From: Promethearchaeota archaeon
Lineage (GTDB): Archaea; Asgardarchaeota; Lokiarchaeia; Sigynarchaeales; SOKP01
Direction: 5' to 3'
Length of the DNA stretch: 29,659 nt
Assembly (NCBI GenBank): GCA_016839845.1
Contig: JAEOTL010000156.1
Span: forward strand, 1-29,659
The notes under the pieces are model-generated. The model was not told the DNA's origin. It did no database searches and saw only the letters and a program-made list of their open reading frames with translations. The position numbers and the translations under genes are program-made. Positions 1 to 10,300 of the stretch are shown here, piece after piece; position 1 is the first letter of the stretch; every line of letters starts with the position of its first letter.

Positions 1-281
1 GCAAGAATACAAAGACTACAATCATTTGTAGGAAATGTTTTATCCAGTTGAGCCATCCGGCCCCCTATTGAGGGTGTTCTCTCAACTAAATACACCTTTA
101 AGCCTAGCTCCGTTAAATCCAAAGAAGTTTGTATTCCAGCAATTCCTCCTCCAATAACTACTACTGATCCCTCTATTACATTTTTATCTTCCGAAATAAC
201 ATCCTCAATATTTAATGTATTACTCAGAGATTTCGAAAAAGCTAAAAATGGTACTTTTTTTTGGCTTTGAATAATCTTCAC
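1..281 (-). CDS. hdrA: HdrA-like protein, N-terminal part (cut by window edge)
   Basis: This is the start of a heterodisulfide reductase A-type flavoprotein running off the left edge. The frame reads [14 protein letters not shown], a Rossmann FAD-binding loop, then [15 protein letters not shown] and CSLCILA, the HdrA loop with two cysteines. It matches the first residues of the HdrA at 1217-4312 closely and has cysteine, not a UGA, at the CSLC position. The start is uncertain. Complete paralogues begin with ATG two codons before GSVLV, but here that codon is ATA (174-176). The frame stays open upstream to a GTG at 279-281, which would add about 35 residues absent from the paralogues. A TATA-like box lies upstream. 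It could be a full gene continuing outside or a degraded copy; the visible part has no frameshift. Confidence 0.8.
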   Translation of the reverse strand, partial: MKIIQSQKKVPFLAFSKSLSNTLNIEDVISEDKNVIEGSVVVIGGGIAGIQTSLDLTELGLKVYLVERTPSIGGRMAQLDKTFPTNDCSLCIL

Positions 282-344
282 CCATTAGAAATGATAATTC
301 TCAAACTACTAATTTTTTCGTTGAATAAAGAATATCAATTTTAC

Positions 345-353
345 TTATATAAA
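345..353 (-). promoter_or_regulatory. TATA-like box upstream of the left-edge hdrA
   Basis: On the minus strand the sequence ATTTATATAAG (344-354) fits an archaeal TATA box. Transcription starting about 25 bases further on would give a leader of roughly 40 bases before the GTG at 281. This suggests that the left-edge hdrA is transcribed separately from the hdrD-hdrA-mvhD unit to its right. Confidence 0.45.
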
Positions 354-401
354 TATTTTGATGATTTATTATCAGAATTCGACATGAAATTGAGGGGAAA
401 A

Positions 402-415
402 GATCCTTTTGGATC
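402..415 (-). terminator. Small hairpin with T-run, possible terminator
   Basis: Read on the minus strand, GATCC, an AAAA loop and GGATC form a 5-bp hairpin followed by TTTTCCCC. It lies about 350 bases after the mvhD stop at 762 and before the next hdrA. A 5-bp stem is weak and archaeal termination mostly relies on T-runs, so the role is a guess. Confidence 0.25.
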
Positions 416-761
416 ATTTACTTGATCTGGGGTTTTCTATTTGGTGATTCTCTCGGCTTTTTATTGCCTTTTTCTGGTATTTTGCAGATTAATGATAATT
501 GTCTATTAATTAATGATCTATTTCAGACATGGTTTTTGGTATAATTTTCGTAATTAACCATGATTGAAGTATTGAATGATCCCTTTAGGTTATTTCTCCT
601 ATATATAACCAAAATTTTCTTTGAGATTACCCAAATCTAACAAAATTTTTATCCAAATTTCGAATTTCAAACAAAACAAGTGATAAAATTACCGAGTTTC
701 AATACTATTAGATTAACTTCAAAATTGTTGATAATGAGGAAATAAAAATAGAATTGTTGGG

Positions 762-1199
762 TTAAAACTTTCTTAAGGGTCCTAATTCTTTGATCGTATT
801 CGTGAATTCGGTAATAACCTCAGCAAAACGTTTACCTTCAGATGCACTGACCCATTCTAGTCGTACTCGTTTAGGATCTACCCCTAATTGTTTGATTAAG
901 ATAGTGTGCAATCGTTCAAATCTTTCTTTAGTATATTCATTTCCAGAAATATAATGACAATCTCCTATGTGACATCCTGTAACAATAACGCCATCAGCAC
1001 CATTTTTTAAAGCTTTCAACACAAACGAGGGATCTACTCTTCCAGAACACATTACTCTAATAACTCTAATATTAGGAGGGTATTGGAATCGTGAAACACC
1101 GGCTAAATCTGCCCCCGCATAACTACACCAATTACAGCAAAAGGCTAGAATCGTTGGTTCAAAATCCTCATTAATTTCTTTATTTTTCGATTTTGACAT
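762..1199 (-). CDS. mvhD: MvhD-type [2Fe-2S] electron-transfer subunit
   Basis: This 145-residue protein belongs to the MvhD/VhuD family, the small iron-sulfur adaptor that passes electrons from a hydrogenase or formate dehydrogenase to HdrA. The conserved cysteines are present: [15 protein letters not shown] (about 20-34), VMCSGRVDP (about 49-57) and [11 protein letters not shown] (about 73-83), followed by the typical [13 protein letters not shown] segment. It is the last gene of the hdrD-hdrA-mvhD unit and starts 17 bases after the hdrA stop. All ligands are cysteine, unlike the selenocysteine paralogue at 18227-18691. Which catalytic enzyme it serves cannot be told from the window. Confidence 0.93.
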   Translation of the reverse strand: MSKSKNKEINEDFEPTILAFCCNWCSYAGADLAGVSRFQYPPNIRVIRVMCSGRVDPSFVLKALKNGADGVIVTGCHIGDCHYISGNEYTKERFERLHTILIKQLGVDPKRVRLEWVSASEGKRFAEVITEFTNTIKELGPLRKF

Positions 1200-1216
1200 A
1201 ATTAATCACCTGTGAA

Positions 1217-4200
1217 TTAATTCTTTACCTCCTCTTTTTCTAGAAGATAAGAATCTATCATAGCCGATATCTGATCGTAATCATAATGTTTAACCATTAT
1301 CGCTCCAACCTTGCAAGTTCCTGCGCAAGTTCCACATCCTTTACACAATGCAGAATTAATGCTTGATTTACTCACTACAATATTAACATCCTCAAACTCT
1401 TTGGTTTCATCTATGAGTTCAATTGCTTTATAAGGACATACTTCTACACATTCCCCGCAGCCAATACACTTATCTGGATTAACTTCTGCAACTAATCCAG
1501 AAGTGGTTATTTCTTTCGCACTTAAAAATCTACTTGCCCTTCCTGCAGCTCCATTTGCTTGTGAAATGGAATCTTGAATATTTTTCGGCCATTGAGCGCA
1601 CCCACATAAAAATACACCATCGGTAGCAAAATCTAAGGGTCTTAATTTCACATGTGCTTCTAAGAAAAATCCAGTTCTATCTAATGGAACTTTAAGCATT
1701 TTTGCCAGTTCTTCTAAATTATCTGCAGGTACCATAGGTGTCGCTAATACGATCAAATCAGTATCATACGCAATTTCGTCATGCAAGTTCGTGTCAAACA
1801 CCTTAATTCCATAATTTCCTTGAGAGTTCTTACCCACTTCTGGTAAATTATCTAAGTCATATCTCAGGAACATTGCATCTTTTCTTCTGTTCCGGTAATA
1901 TTCCTCGAATTCCTTTTTCGCCATTTGAAGATCTCTATAAAGAACAACAATCTCTAATTCTGGTTTCAGTTCTTTAAGGATACTGATATTTTTGATCGTT
2001 GTACCACAGCAGACATTCGAGCAATAAGTTATACCTTCTTTTTGCCTTGCGTTAGCACATAAAATAAAGGTGGCACGTTTCACCTTGTCTAACCAAGCCA
2101 AATCGGCTTTTTGTAGTTTCTGTTCTAATTCTAATTGCGTTATGACGTTATTATTCTTCTTATTATATTGGAATAATCCATCAGGCTTATGTTCTTGGGC
2201 ACCAGTAGCTACAATAATAGTACCGATTTTCAAATCTTTAGGATCTTTACCGGAATTGCTGATAGTTACTTCATAGTTTCCCACATATCCCATAATACTA
2301 TCAATCTTAGATTGTAGCATAACTTCGATATTTTTATTATCATTTACTTTTTGGGTAATTTCCTTTAGAAAGATAGAAGCTTCTTCTTGAATGGGGTATA
2401 GAATGTTTAAATTATTGAGGTTTCCGCCTAATTTGTCTTCTTTTTCAGCTAGATAAGTTTTAAATCCTTGATCTGCGAGATTCAAGGCAGCAGTCATACC
2501 TGAGACACCTCCACCTATTACTAATCCTGTGGGGGTAATTTGAAGTTTTTCTTCTGATTGAGGTTTTATTAAGCGAGCTTTTGCTACTGCCATTCGCAAC
2601 AGATCTTTAGACTTTTCGGTTGCAGCTTCGAGTTCAGTCATATGAACCCATGAACATTGATCTCTAATATTAACCATCTCGAACAAATACTTATTCATAC
2701 CCGCCTCCTGACAAGTTTCTTGAAATAACGGTTCATGTGTTCGAGGAGTACATGAAGCGACAATAAACCTATTTAAATTATGTTCTAAAATCAATTCCTT
2801 GATTCTAACTTGTGAGTCAGAACTACAAGAATAGAGGTTATCTTCACATATTACAACGTTGGGTAGAGTTTTAATATAATCTCGCACTTCGGGAACATTT
2901 ACATATTTTCCTATGTTTATACCACAATGGCAAACCATCACCCCTATTCGTGGTTCATCTGTAATGTTAACTTTTCTCTCAGGGATTTCAAAAACCTTTT
3001 CTTTCACATCTGTGAATTTTGCATTGTTTAAAAGCGTCGCGACTTGAGAAGCAACTCCACTAGCATCTGCAACGGTTTCAGGAATATCCATTGGACCTTG
3101 CGCAAAACCACATAAAAATATTCCTTCCTTTGATGATAATGCTTTGTTAAAGTATGATTTTTCTTTAAAGAAGTCATAATGATCTAAATTAACGTCAAGA
3201 GTGGAAGCCAATTCTTTTGTTCCCCTTGCAGGTACTAAAGGTGTAGCTAATACAACCAAATTTGCTCTAAACCGCTTGAATTCTCCGGTTTTTAGATCTT
3301 CATAATTAATAATTAGATCATTCGTTTCAGAGTCTTCTTCTATCGTACTGATCTTGGTTTGAAAATATTTTACCCCATATTCATCTTGAGCCCTTTGGGT
3401 AAATTCATAAAAATTTTTTCCGTAAGCTCTAATATCATGTCTAAAAACAAAACATTCAGAGTGATCTGAGTGTTCTTTTGTAATAATTGCCTCTTTTGCT
3501 GTGTACATACAACAAACCGAAGAACAGTATGGCACATTTTCATGAAGATCCCTTGAACCTGCACATTGAATAAAAGCGATTTTTTTTGGTTCTTCTTGAT
3601 CACTTGGACGTAGTACATGTCCTCCAAAAGGTCCGCTAGCACAGAGAATTCGTTCATATTCCAGAGCGTTAACAACGTTTGAGTATTCGTATCCCCACCT
3701 AGGAGAAAGTTCTTCAGCAAACATTTCAAATCCGGTGGCGACAACTATCGCCCCAACATTTAATTCAATGTCTTGTGGTTCTTGCTCGTAAGCAATCGCT
3801 TCTGCCGTACACACCTTTTCACATACTCCACAGACTCCTTTTGTTAGTTTTAAGCATAATTCTGGATCTATCAAATAAACTGGTGGTACTGCTTGAGGAA
3901 AGGGGATATAAACCGACTTTCGCTTACCAAGATTCATATCAAAAAGATTCCCAACTTCAATTTTTGGGCACTTAGTAGCACAATCACCACACCCTTTGCA
4001 TTTAGATTCGTCAATATAACGTGGTTTCTTAAGAACTGTAACCTTAAAGTCTCCTGGTACTCCTTCTACTTTTTTGACTTCATGATAAGTCATTAATTCT
4101 ATATTCGGATTACGATAAACTTCCACCATTTTTGGAGCCAATATGCATAAAGAACAATCATTTGTAGGGAATGTTTTATCTAATTGGGCCATTCTACCTC

Positions 4201-4312
4201 CAATTGAAGGAGTTTTTTCTACTAAATAGACTTTAAGACCTAATTCAGTTAGATCTAAGGATGTTTGGATCCCCGCAATCCCTCCACCAATAACTAATAC
4301 AGAGCCTTGCAT
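1217..4312 (-). CDS. hdrA: Double-length heterodisulfide reductase subunit A (HdrA), copy 1
   Basis: This 1031-residue iron-sulfur flavoprotein is the presumed site of flavin-based electron bifurcation. Its order differs from methanogen HdrA (about 650 residues). A first FAD module starts at the N-terminus (GGGIAG at 9-14, C53/C56 in NDCSLC) and carries two inserted ferredoxin-like motifs (about 105-115 and 153-168). Then comes the domain normally N-terminal in HdrA (CHCGINIG at 461, C496, SCTPRTHE at 520, CSWVH at 553), a second FAD module (GGGVSG from about 600) lacking the inserted ferredoxin, and two C-terminal [4Fe-4S] motifs (CIGCGECVEVC and CKGCGTCAGTC). Its ATG overlaps the upstream hdrD stop by one base (TAATG), so the two are probably translationally coupled. 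The inserted motifs have irregular cysteine spacing, so cluster content is uncertain. Confidence 0.93.
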   Translation of the reverse strand: MQGSVLVIGGGIAGIQTSLDLTELGLKVYLVEKTPSIGGRMAQLDKTFPTNDCSLCILAPKMVEVYRNPNIELMTYHEVKKVEGVPGDFKVTVLKKPRYIDESKCKGCGDCATKCPKIEVGNLFDMNLGKRKSVYIPFPQAVPPVYLIDPELCLKLTKGVCGVCEKVCTAEAIAYEQEPQDIELNVGAIVVATGFEMFAEELSPRWGYEYSNVVNALEYERILCASGPFGGHVLRPSDQEEPKKIAFIQCAGSRDLHENVPYCSSVCCMYTAKEAIITKEHSDHSECFVFRHDIRAYGKNFYEFTQRAQDEYGVKYFQTKISTIEEDSETNDLIINYEDLKTGEFKRFRANLVVLATPLVPARGTKELASTLDVNLDHYDFFKEKSYFNKALSSKEGIFLCGFAQGPMDIPETVADASGVASQVATLLNNAKFTDVKEKVFEIPERKVNITDEPRIGVMVCHCGINIGKYVNVPEVRDYIKTLPNVVICEDNLYSCSSDSQVRIKELILEHNLNRFIVASCTPRTHEPLFQETCQEAGMNKYLFEMVNIRDQCSWVHMTELEAATEKSKDLLRMAVAKARLIKPQSEEKLQITPTGLVIGGGVSGMTAALNLADQGFKTYLAEKEDKLGGNLNNLNILYPIQEEASIFLKEITQKVNDNKNIEVMLQSKIDSIMGYVGNYEVTISNSGKDPKDLKIGTIIVATGAQEHKPDGLFQYNKKNNNVITQLELEQKLQKADLAWLDKVKRATFILCANARQKEGITYCSNVCCGTTIKNISILKELKPELEIVVLYRDLQMAKKEFEEYYRNRRKDAMFLRYDLDNLPEVGKNSQGNYGIKVFDTNLHDEIAYDTDLIVLATPMVPADNLEELAKMLKVPLDRTGFFLEAHVKLRPLDFATDGVFLCGCAQWPKNIQDSISQANGAAGRASRFLSAKEITTSGLVAEVNPDKCIGCGECVEVCPYKAIELIDETKEFEDVNIVVSKSSINSALCKGCGTCAGTCKVGAIMVKHYDYDQISAMIDSYLLEKEEVKN

Positions 4313-5592
4313 TATTTATCCTCCTCCACTTTATCATTTGGTTCGATAATCTTTATCATATCAACTAAGAATTCTGAGAAGTCGACAATTTCGATTGAAG
4401 AAATGTCATCATAATCCTCTTGTAAACATGTGAAGTGCATTTTACATTTTGGGCATGAAGTAACCATAATTTCTCCCACTTCTTTTGCCTCTAAGAGTCT
4501 TTTATATCGTAGTGCTTTCGAACGTTCATTGCAGTTCATCCAAGAACTCACACCACAACATAAAGCATCTTTTTTGTTATGAGCCATTTCATTAAATTTA
4601 TATCCTAATTGTTTTAAATGTGAAAAGATTTCCCGTACATTTTCAACGATTGTACTTTCTTTGGGTAAGAATCTGCTTAACCTACATGGGTCGTGATATG
4701 TAAAAGGGATTGGTTGCTCTTTTTCACTTGGATTCTTGAACTCAATTTTGTTCTTCTTCCAATTTTCATAAATATATTCAATTATGTGCTTAACTTCAAA
4801 TTTTGAATCAAAATCTTCAAACAAACCTGGATAATCAACTTTAAGAGTTCTATAGCATTCAGCACATGCAGTTACTATTGTTGTAGCTCCAGTATCCTCA
4901 AGTCTTTTAACATTTTTCTTGGCTAAATTGATAAACGCATTTAACTTTCCTTGTCCCCAATATAGGTCATGACCACAACAAATTTCATCTTTAAGAACGA
5001 CGATTGGTTCGTTTTCAATTTGACAAAGAATTTTTAATGTACTTTCAGCGATAGAGTCTGTATTTTTAAACTCGAAGTTAAAATAGGGTATACATCCCAC
5101 ATAATATAGTATATTTCCTTGGTCTGAAATCTCACATCCTTTAGGTACCCACTCAAGAGATCTATCTGGTTTTATGCTTGGATCACTCATAATTTCTGAA
5201 ACAGTTGTATACACTCCCTTATGAGCAATGTATTCATCAGGATTCTGATTATTTGCTGTTCGCATTTTGTATTTTGTCATCCTTACAATATCAGCGAAAT
5301 TAATACCTTCTGGACAATTCTGAAGGCAAGCATTGCAAGTAAGACAATCCCATAAGGTCCCACTCTCAATGATTTTATCTTCGAATCCTTCTAATATCAT
5401 TTGTATTATTCGGCTTGGTTCGAAACTTTGAACTTTGCTAAGTTGACATACACCACTGCAACGAACACACTGATAACATCGAGAGAGTAATTTTCTTATA
5501 TCTGGTTCATAAACTTTTTCAAGATAAGAAGTATTATCGTCATTAGATTCTTCTGAATCTTTTACTTTTTTGATCTCGGTAATTACATTCAA
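4312..5592 (-). CDS. hdrD: HdrD-like HdrC-HdrB fusion protein, copy 1
   Basis: This 426-residue protein fuses an HdrC-type ferredoxin domain to an HdrB-type catalytic domain, the arrangement of methanosarcinal HdrD. Two [4Fe-4S] motifs lie at C39/42/45/49 and C83/86/89/93. Two complete CCG motifs follow, C157...CC195-196...C233/C236 and C293...CC335-336...C370/C373. In HdrB such motifs hold the noncubane clusters that reduce a heterodisulfide. No membrane segment is seen, so it is probably cytosolic. It opens a unit with hdrA and mvhD; the upstream region has TTTTAAAT as a possible TATA element and AAAGGTTG as a close ribosome-binding site. The substrate need not be CoM-S-S-CoB; related proteins in non-methanogens act on unknown disulfides. 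Confidence 0.88.
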   Translation of the reverse strand: MNVITEIKKVKDSEESNDDNTSYLEKVYEPDIRKLLSRCYQCVRCSGVCQLSKVQSFEPSRIIQMILEGFEDKIIESGTLWDCLTCNACLQNCPEGINFADIVRMTKYKMRTANNQNPDEYIAHKGVYTTVSEIMSDPSIKPDRSLEWVPKGCEISDQGNILYYVGCIPYFNFEFKNTDSIAESTLKILCQIENEPIVVLKDEICCGHDLYWGQGKLNAFINLAKKNVKRLEDTGATTIVTACAECYRTLKVDYPGLFEDFDSKFEVKHIIEYIYENWKKNKIEFKNPSEKEQPIPFTYHDPCRLSRFLPKESTIVENVREIFSHLKQLGYKFNEMAHNKKDALCCGVSSWMNCNERSKALRYKRLLEAKEVGEIMVTSCPKCKMHFTCLQEDYDDISSIEIVDFSEFLVDMIKIIEPNDKVEEDK

Positions 5593-5792
5593 CCTTTTTG
5601 GTTAATTTAAAATCATATAATTTGAACCTATGTTGAGGAGAAAAAAAATAGAAACCATTTATTTTTTCTGTTTAGCAAATATAACCTATTTGTCCAAAAA
5701 ATCAAGTTAAGAAAAAGGAATCTTTGAAGATAGATTTCACCAATTTAGATACAAACTTGACCTCAGCATGATAGATTTTCTTTGGTAAATAT

Positions 5793-5800
5793 TTTAAATA
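5793..5800 (+). promoter_or_regulatory. TATA-like box for the C45-family gene
   Basis: The sequence TTTAAATA is centred about 21 bases before the ATG at 5817, a spacing that predicts a leaderless or near-leaderless transcript. No Shine-Dalgarno motif precedes the ATG, in keeping with this. The spacer 5593-5816 also has to carry the divergent promoter of hdrD. Confidence 0.4.
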
Positions 5801-5816
5801 ATCGTAAATCATTAGA

Positions 5817-6875
5817 ATGGATATGGAAGAAAAATTCCCCATATTAGATGTAACTGGAAGTTCTGAAGAGATAGGGACGCAACATGGGAAATTACTAAAA
5901 AATAGAATAAATCAAGCTATTGAATTTTATACTGATGTAAGCAAGAATCTAGATGAGGATGGTCGGGAGAGCAATAGAAAGTATATTTTAAACTCAGCTA
6001 AAAATTTTAAAAATAAAATTCGTGCATATAATTCGGATTATTCAATTGAAATTGAATCAATTGCAGAAGCGGCGGATGTAGATCCTCTATGGATTTATGC
6101 AATTAATTCAAGAAGTGAAATCATGTCAAATATGGATGATGGAAGTACTGAGTGCACTGCATTGTACTTCAATAATCCACCTGTTTTAGGTCAAAACTGG
6201 GATTGGGCAGCAGATTTTGAAGATTTAGCCTTCATTATGAGATTAACAAAACCAGATGGTCATAAGATACTTCAAGTAACTGAACCCGGGATGATTGGTA
6301 AAATTGGCTTCAACAATTCAGGGATAGGGATTTGTTTAAATTTTTTAAGTGTAGATGACGAATTAGATGGATTACCAATCCATATTATACTTCGAGCCAT
6401 GCTAGATTGTAAATCTATTGAAGAAGCCAGAAATTTAGCTAAAAATGTGGGCAACGGTCAATCTGGTAATATATTGATTGGTGATAAAAACGGGAAATAT
6501 CAGGATATTGAATTTGGGGGTAGTGAAGTCTATCTTTTAAATGTTGAAAATAATCATTTTGTTCATACTAACCATTTCTTGAAAAATGAAAACCTAAATT
6601 CAAATCCAGATTTATTAGAAAGCTCATTTAACAGATTTAAAATGGCAACTAATTTTGTAAAAGGTCAGAAAACCTATTCGTTGGAGTTTATGAAAAGGAT
6701 ATTATTGGATGATACTGATCCTGAATTACCTATATGTAGAAAATATATCCCAGGTAGAGTAAAGGAAAAAGTAGGTACTGTTTGTACAATTTTGATGGAT
6801 TTAAACCAGCAAGTAATGCACGTTACTAAAGGGAGCCCTCTTCATAATCCATTTACTGAAATCTCATTGAGTTAA
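5817..6875 (+). CDS. C45-family autoproteolytic acyltransferase/hydrolase
   Basis: This 352-residue protein resembles the C45 family (acyl-CoA:6-aminopenicillanate acyltransferase type, Ntn-hydrolase fold). The motif STECTALYF supplies the likely nucleophile Cys113, which would become N-terminal after self-cleavage. GQNWDW (about 125-130) and the GIGICLNF segment (about 169-176) are family features. The N-terminal part has the usual GTQHGKLL helix. Family members cleave or transfer acyl groups on amides; the substrate here is unknown. It is the only plus-strand gene inside the Hdr island and converges on mvhD, sharing four bases at the stops. ATG at 5817 or at 5823 (third codon) could both serve as start. 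Confidence 0.82.
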   Translation: MDMEEKFPILDVTGSSEEIGTQHGKLLKNRINQAIEFYTDVSKNLDEDGRESNRKYILNSAKNFKNKIRAYNSDYSIEIESIAEAADVDPLWIYAINSRSEIMSNMDDGSTECTALYFNNPPVLGQNWDWAADFEDLAFIMRLTKPDGHKILQVTEPGMIGKIGFNNSGIGICLNFLSVDDELDGLPIHIILRAMLDCKSIEEARNLAKNVGNGQSGNILIGDKNGKYQDIEFGGSEVYLLNVENNHFVHTNHFLKNENLNSNPDLLESSFNRFKMATNFVKGQKTYSLEFMKRILLDDTDPELPICRKYIPGRVKEKVGTVCTILMDLNQQVMHVTKGSPLHNPFTEISLS

Positions 6876-7309
6876 TTAATTGGGAGTAAAGGTCCTTGAT
6901 CTTTAATTTGGTTGGTAAATTCAGTAATAACTTCAGCAAACCGCTTTCCTTCTGATGCACTTACCCACTCCAACCGAAATCTTTTATCAAGACCCATCAT
7001 AATGAGAATTTTTTGAAAACGCTCAAATCTTTCCTTAGTAAATTCATTTCCTTTCAGATAATGACAGTCACCTATATGACATCCTGTCACAATAACTCCA
7101 TCAATACCATCTTTAAATGCTTCCAAAATAAACGCGGGATCAACTCTACCAGAACACATTACTCTAACTATTCTTATAGTTGAGGGATATTGAAAGCGAG
7201 ATACGCCTGCTAAGTCAGCTCCCGCATAGCTACACCAATTACAACAAAAACATAAAATGTTAGGATGAAATTCTACAGTTTTTTTCTTTTTCTTTGTCTT
7301 ACTCGCCAT
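6872..7309 (-). CDS. mvhD: MvhD-type [2Fe-2S] electron-transfer subunit
   Basis: This 145-residue protein is a close paralogue of the MvhD at 762-1199, with [24 protein letters not shown] and [11 protein letters not shown] motifs all carrying cysteine. It begins 28 bases after the stop of the hdrA at 7338-10379 and ends the long minus-strand array. Its TAA stop overlaps that of the convergent C45-family gene in a shared TTAA. It is inferred to feed electrons into the neighbouring HdrA. Confidence 0.93.
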   Translation of the reverse strand: MASKTKKKKKTVEFHPNILCFCCNWCSYAGADLAGVSRFQYPSTIRIVRVMCSGRVDPAFILEAFKDGIDGVIVTGCHIGDCHYLKGNEFTKERFERFQKILIMMGLDKRFRLEWVSASEGKRFAEVITEFTNQIKDQGPLLPIN

Positions 7310-7337
7310 AGGATCTCACTTTTTCATTATTTTTAAT

Positions 7338-10300
7338 TTAATTTTCTAATAACAGTGCTGAAATCATGGCACTGATTTGTTCAAATCCGAAATGTTTTAT
7401 AACTATTGTTGAATTGGGGCAATTAGCACCGCAGGTACCACACCCTTTACAAAGTGCAGAGTTAACATGAGATTTTTTAGTGATAATTGTAATATCTTCA
7501 AACTCAATTTCTTTCTCAATTAATTCAATAGCATTAAATTGGCAGACATCAACACAAGTTCCGCAGCCGATGCAATTCTCTTCAATTACGGTAGCAACAA
7601 GTCCTGATGTTATAATTTGATTACTGCATAAGATCTTAACTGCTTGTGCAGCGGCACCATTCGCTTGCGCAATTGATTCACTAATATTTTTAGGGGAATG
7701 GGCACAACCACATAAGAAGATACCGTCAGTGGCAAAATCAATTGGTCTTAACTTGACATGAGCTTCTAAGAAGAACTTATCTTCATTAAGAGGAACTTTC
7801 AGCTTTTTAGCTAATTCCTCATTCTCTTTATGAGGGGCTTCTAATCCCGTGCTCAATATAACTAAGTCTGGATTAAGCTCAAGATCTCCCAAATCCGGAT
7901 TATTTACTGAAATCTTTAATTTTTTGTCTTTTATTTCCAATTTAGGAGGAATTTTTTCATCAAATCGAAGGAATATAACATTTTTTTCTCGTGCTAAATT
8001 ATAATATTTCTCTTTAAAACCGTATGTCCTAATATCCCGATATAAAATCACCAATTCAATGTTTGGATTAATTTCTTTTACTTTTAATGCATTTTTAATA
8101 GCTTCAGAACAACAGATTCTGCTACAATAGGGGTTTTCTTCATTTCTAGAGCCAACACATTGGATCATCACTATCGAATTTAATTTCGTTGTCTCATCTG
8201 TTGTAAAAAGCCTTCTTTCAAATTCAGTTTGAGATATTACTCGTGGGTCTTGGCCATATTTGTATGTTTTTGGTTGGTGCTCTTTTGCCCCAGTAGCCAC
8301 GATAATTATACCATGGTCAAGATCAATGCTTTTTTTATTTTTACTATAAACAATATTTGTAGTAAAATTTCCAATATATCCTGAAATTGAGGTGATTTGA
8401 GCTTGAGTAAAGACTTTTATTAATTGATTATCTTCTACTTCCTTTATTAAGTCATGAAGGAATTCTTGAACATCATTATTTTCAAGCGTGTGATAAATAT
8501 TTTTAGCAAACCCCCCAATACTTTCTTCTTTTTCAACAAGAAAAGTCTCATAACCTTGAGATGCGAGATTTAAAGCAGCAGTCATCCCTGATACACCCCC
8601 ACCAATTATTAAACCTTTATGAATTACGTCGATTTCATGTTCTTGTAGTGGAACTAGTTGCCGAGATTTAGCTACTGCCATTCTCAACAAATCTCTAGAT
8701 TTGGCGGTGGCATTTTCCGCATCATGCATATGAACCCAAGAGCATTGATCGCGAATATTCACCATTTCAAACAGATACTTATTTAAACCGACTTCCTCCA
8801 TCGTTGCTTGAAATAATGGTTCATGAGTTCTTGGAGTACACGATGCAACTATAACCCTATTTAATTGATTATCCTCTATTTTTTGTTTAATATTGGTCTG
8901 AGTGTCAGCAGAACAGGTGTACAGATTATGTTCTGCATAGGCTACATCAGGTAAAGTTTTAACATAATTCACTACATCAGGAACATTCACAACCCCTCCA
9001 ATATTTATGCCGCAGTGGCATATAAAAACTCCAATTCGTGGGGGTTGATCACTCACATCTATTTGTTCAGGGAGAACTTTTTTGGTTATTAATTTATTTC
9101 TTGCATCTGAAAGAAGAACATTCACACAACCAGCAGCAGCACTTGCTTCTATTACAGTTTCAGGAATATCCTTAGGTGAAGCAAAGGCTCCACAAACATA
9201 TATACCCGGTCTGGATGTCTCTACGGGAGTGAAAGAATCTGTTTTACAAAAGCCGTATTCATTTAATTCTATTTCTAGCTTCTGTGCTAGTTCCTTAGCT
9301 GTTTTGTTTGGTTGCATTCCAACCGAAAGCACCACAAGATTAAAAATCTCCTCAATAATTCTTCCATCCTTGTTCTCATAATATATTTTTAGATCTTTCG
9401 AATCAGGAACTTCCTTTATAGATGACACTCTGCGTCGTATATATCTTATTCCATATTCTTCCTTTGCTCGCTCAATATATTTATCAAAATCTTTACCATA
9501 CGCTCGAACGTCCATTGTAAAAATGGTGGGATTTACAAGGTTCATATGTTCTTTAGCAATTACCGCTTCCTTTGTAGTATACATGCAACACACTGAAGAA
9601 CAATAATCGATACCATGGCTCTTATCCCTTGAACCAATACATTGTAAAAATGCGATTTTTTTTGGGATAATTCCATCAGAGGGACGAAGTATTAGCCCTG
9701 CATGGGGTCCACTCGCGCTTAATATTCGTTCAAACTCATTACTGGTAATCACGTTTAAATGTTTTCCATACCCAAGGTTTTTTAGAGGAGTTGGATCATA
9801 TTCATCAAATCCAATTGCAACTACAATAGCCCCTACATGAAGTACGGATTTTGTGTCTCGAAGTTCATAATCGATAGCTTCAGCTTTACAGATTCCTTGG
9901 CAGATCCCACAACCAATACATTTTTCCTTATTTATCGAAAAAACTAAGGGAACTGCTTGAGGAAACTTGACAGAAATTGCGGCATTATTAGATAGTCCTT
10001 TATTAAAGGTATCGATTGCTTCTATTGGACATTTTTGAGCACAAACACCACAACCAGTACATTTATTTTGATCCAAATAAAGTGTTTTCTGGGTTAGTTC
10101 AACTTCAAAATTTCCAGGTTCTCCTTCTATTTTTTCTAATGTTGAATTAATTAAAATATCGACGTTTTCATGCCGACCCGTTAGCACTAATTTTGGAGCA
10201 AGAATGCATATGGCACAGTCATTGGTTGGAAAAGTTTTATCTAGCTGAGACATAACTCCACCAATACTGGTTGTAGACTCCGCTAAAAACACTTTATAGC

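Larger units (their letters stand above)
282..761. other. 480-base intergenic spacer
   Basis: No convincing gene is visible in this AT-rich stretch between the end of mvhD (762) and the left-edge hdrA. It holds a TATA-like box (345-353), the small hairpin (402-415) and T-rich tracts just after the mvhD stop that could end transcription. No tRNA fold and no SECIS-like quartet was seen. Confidence 0.5.

Noticed and set aside
402..415. The GATCC-AAAA-GGATC hairpin as a SECIS for the left-edge hdrA
   Set aside because: The stem is 5 bp, there is no GA opposite the ATGA, and the visible part of that hdrA has no UGA.
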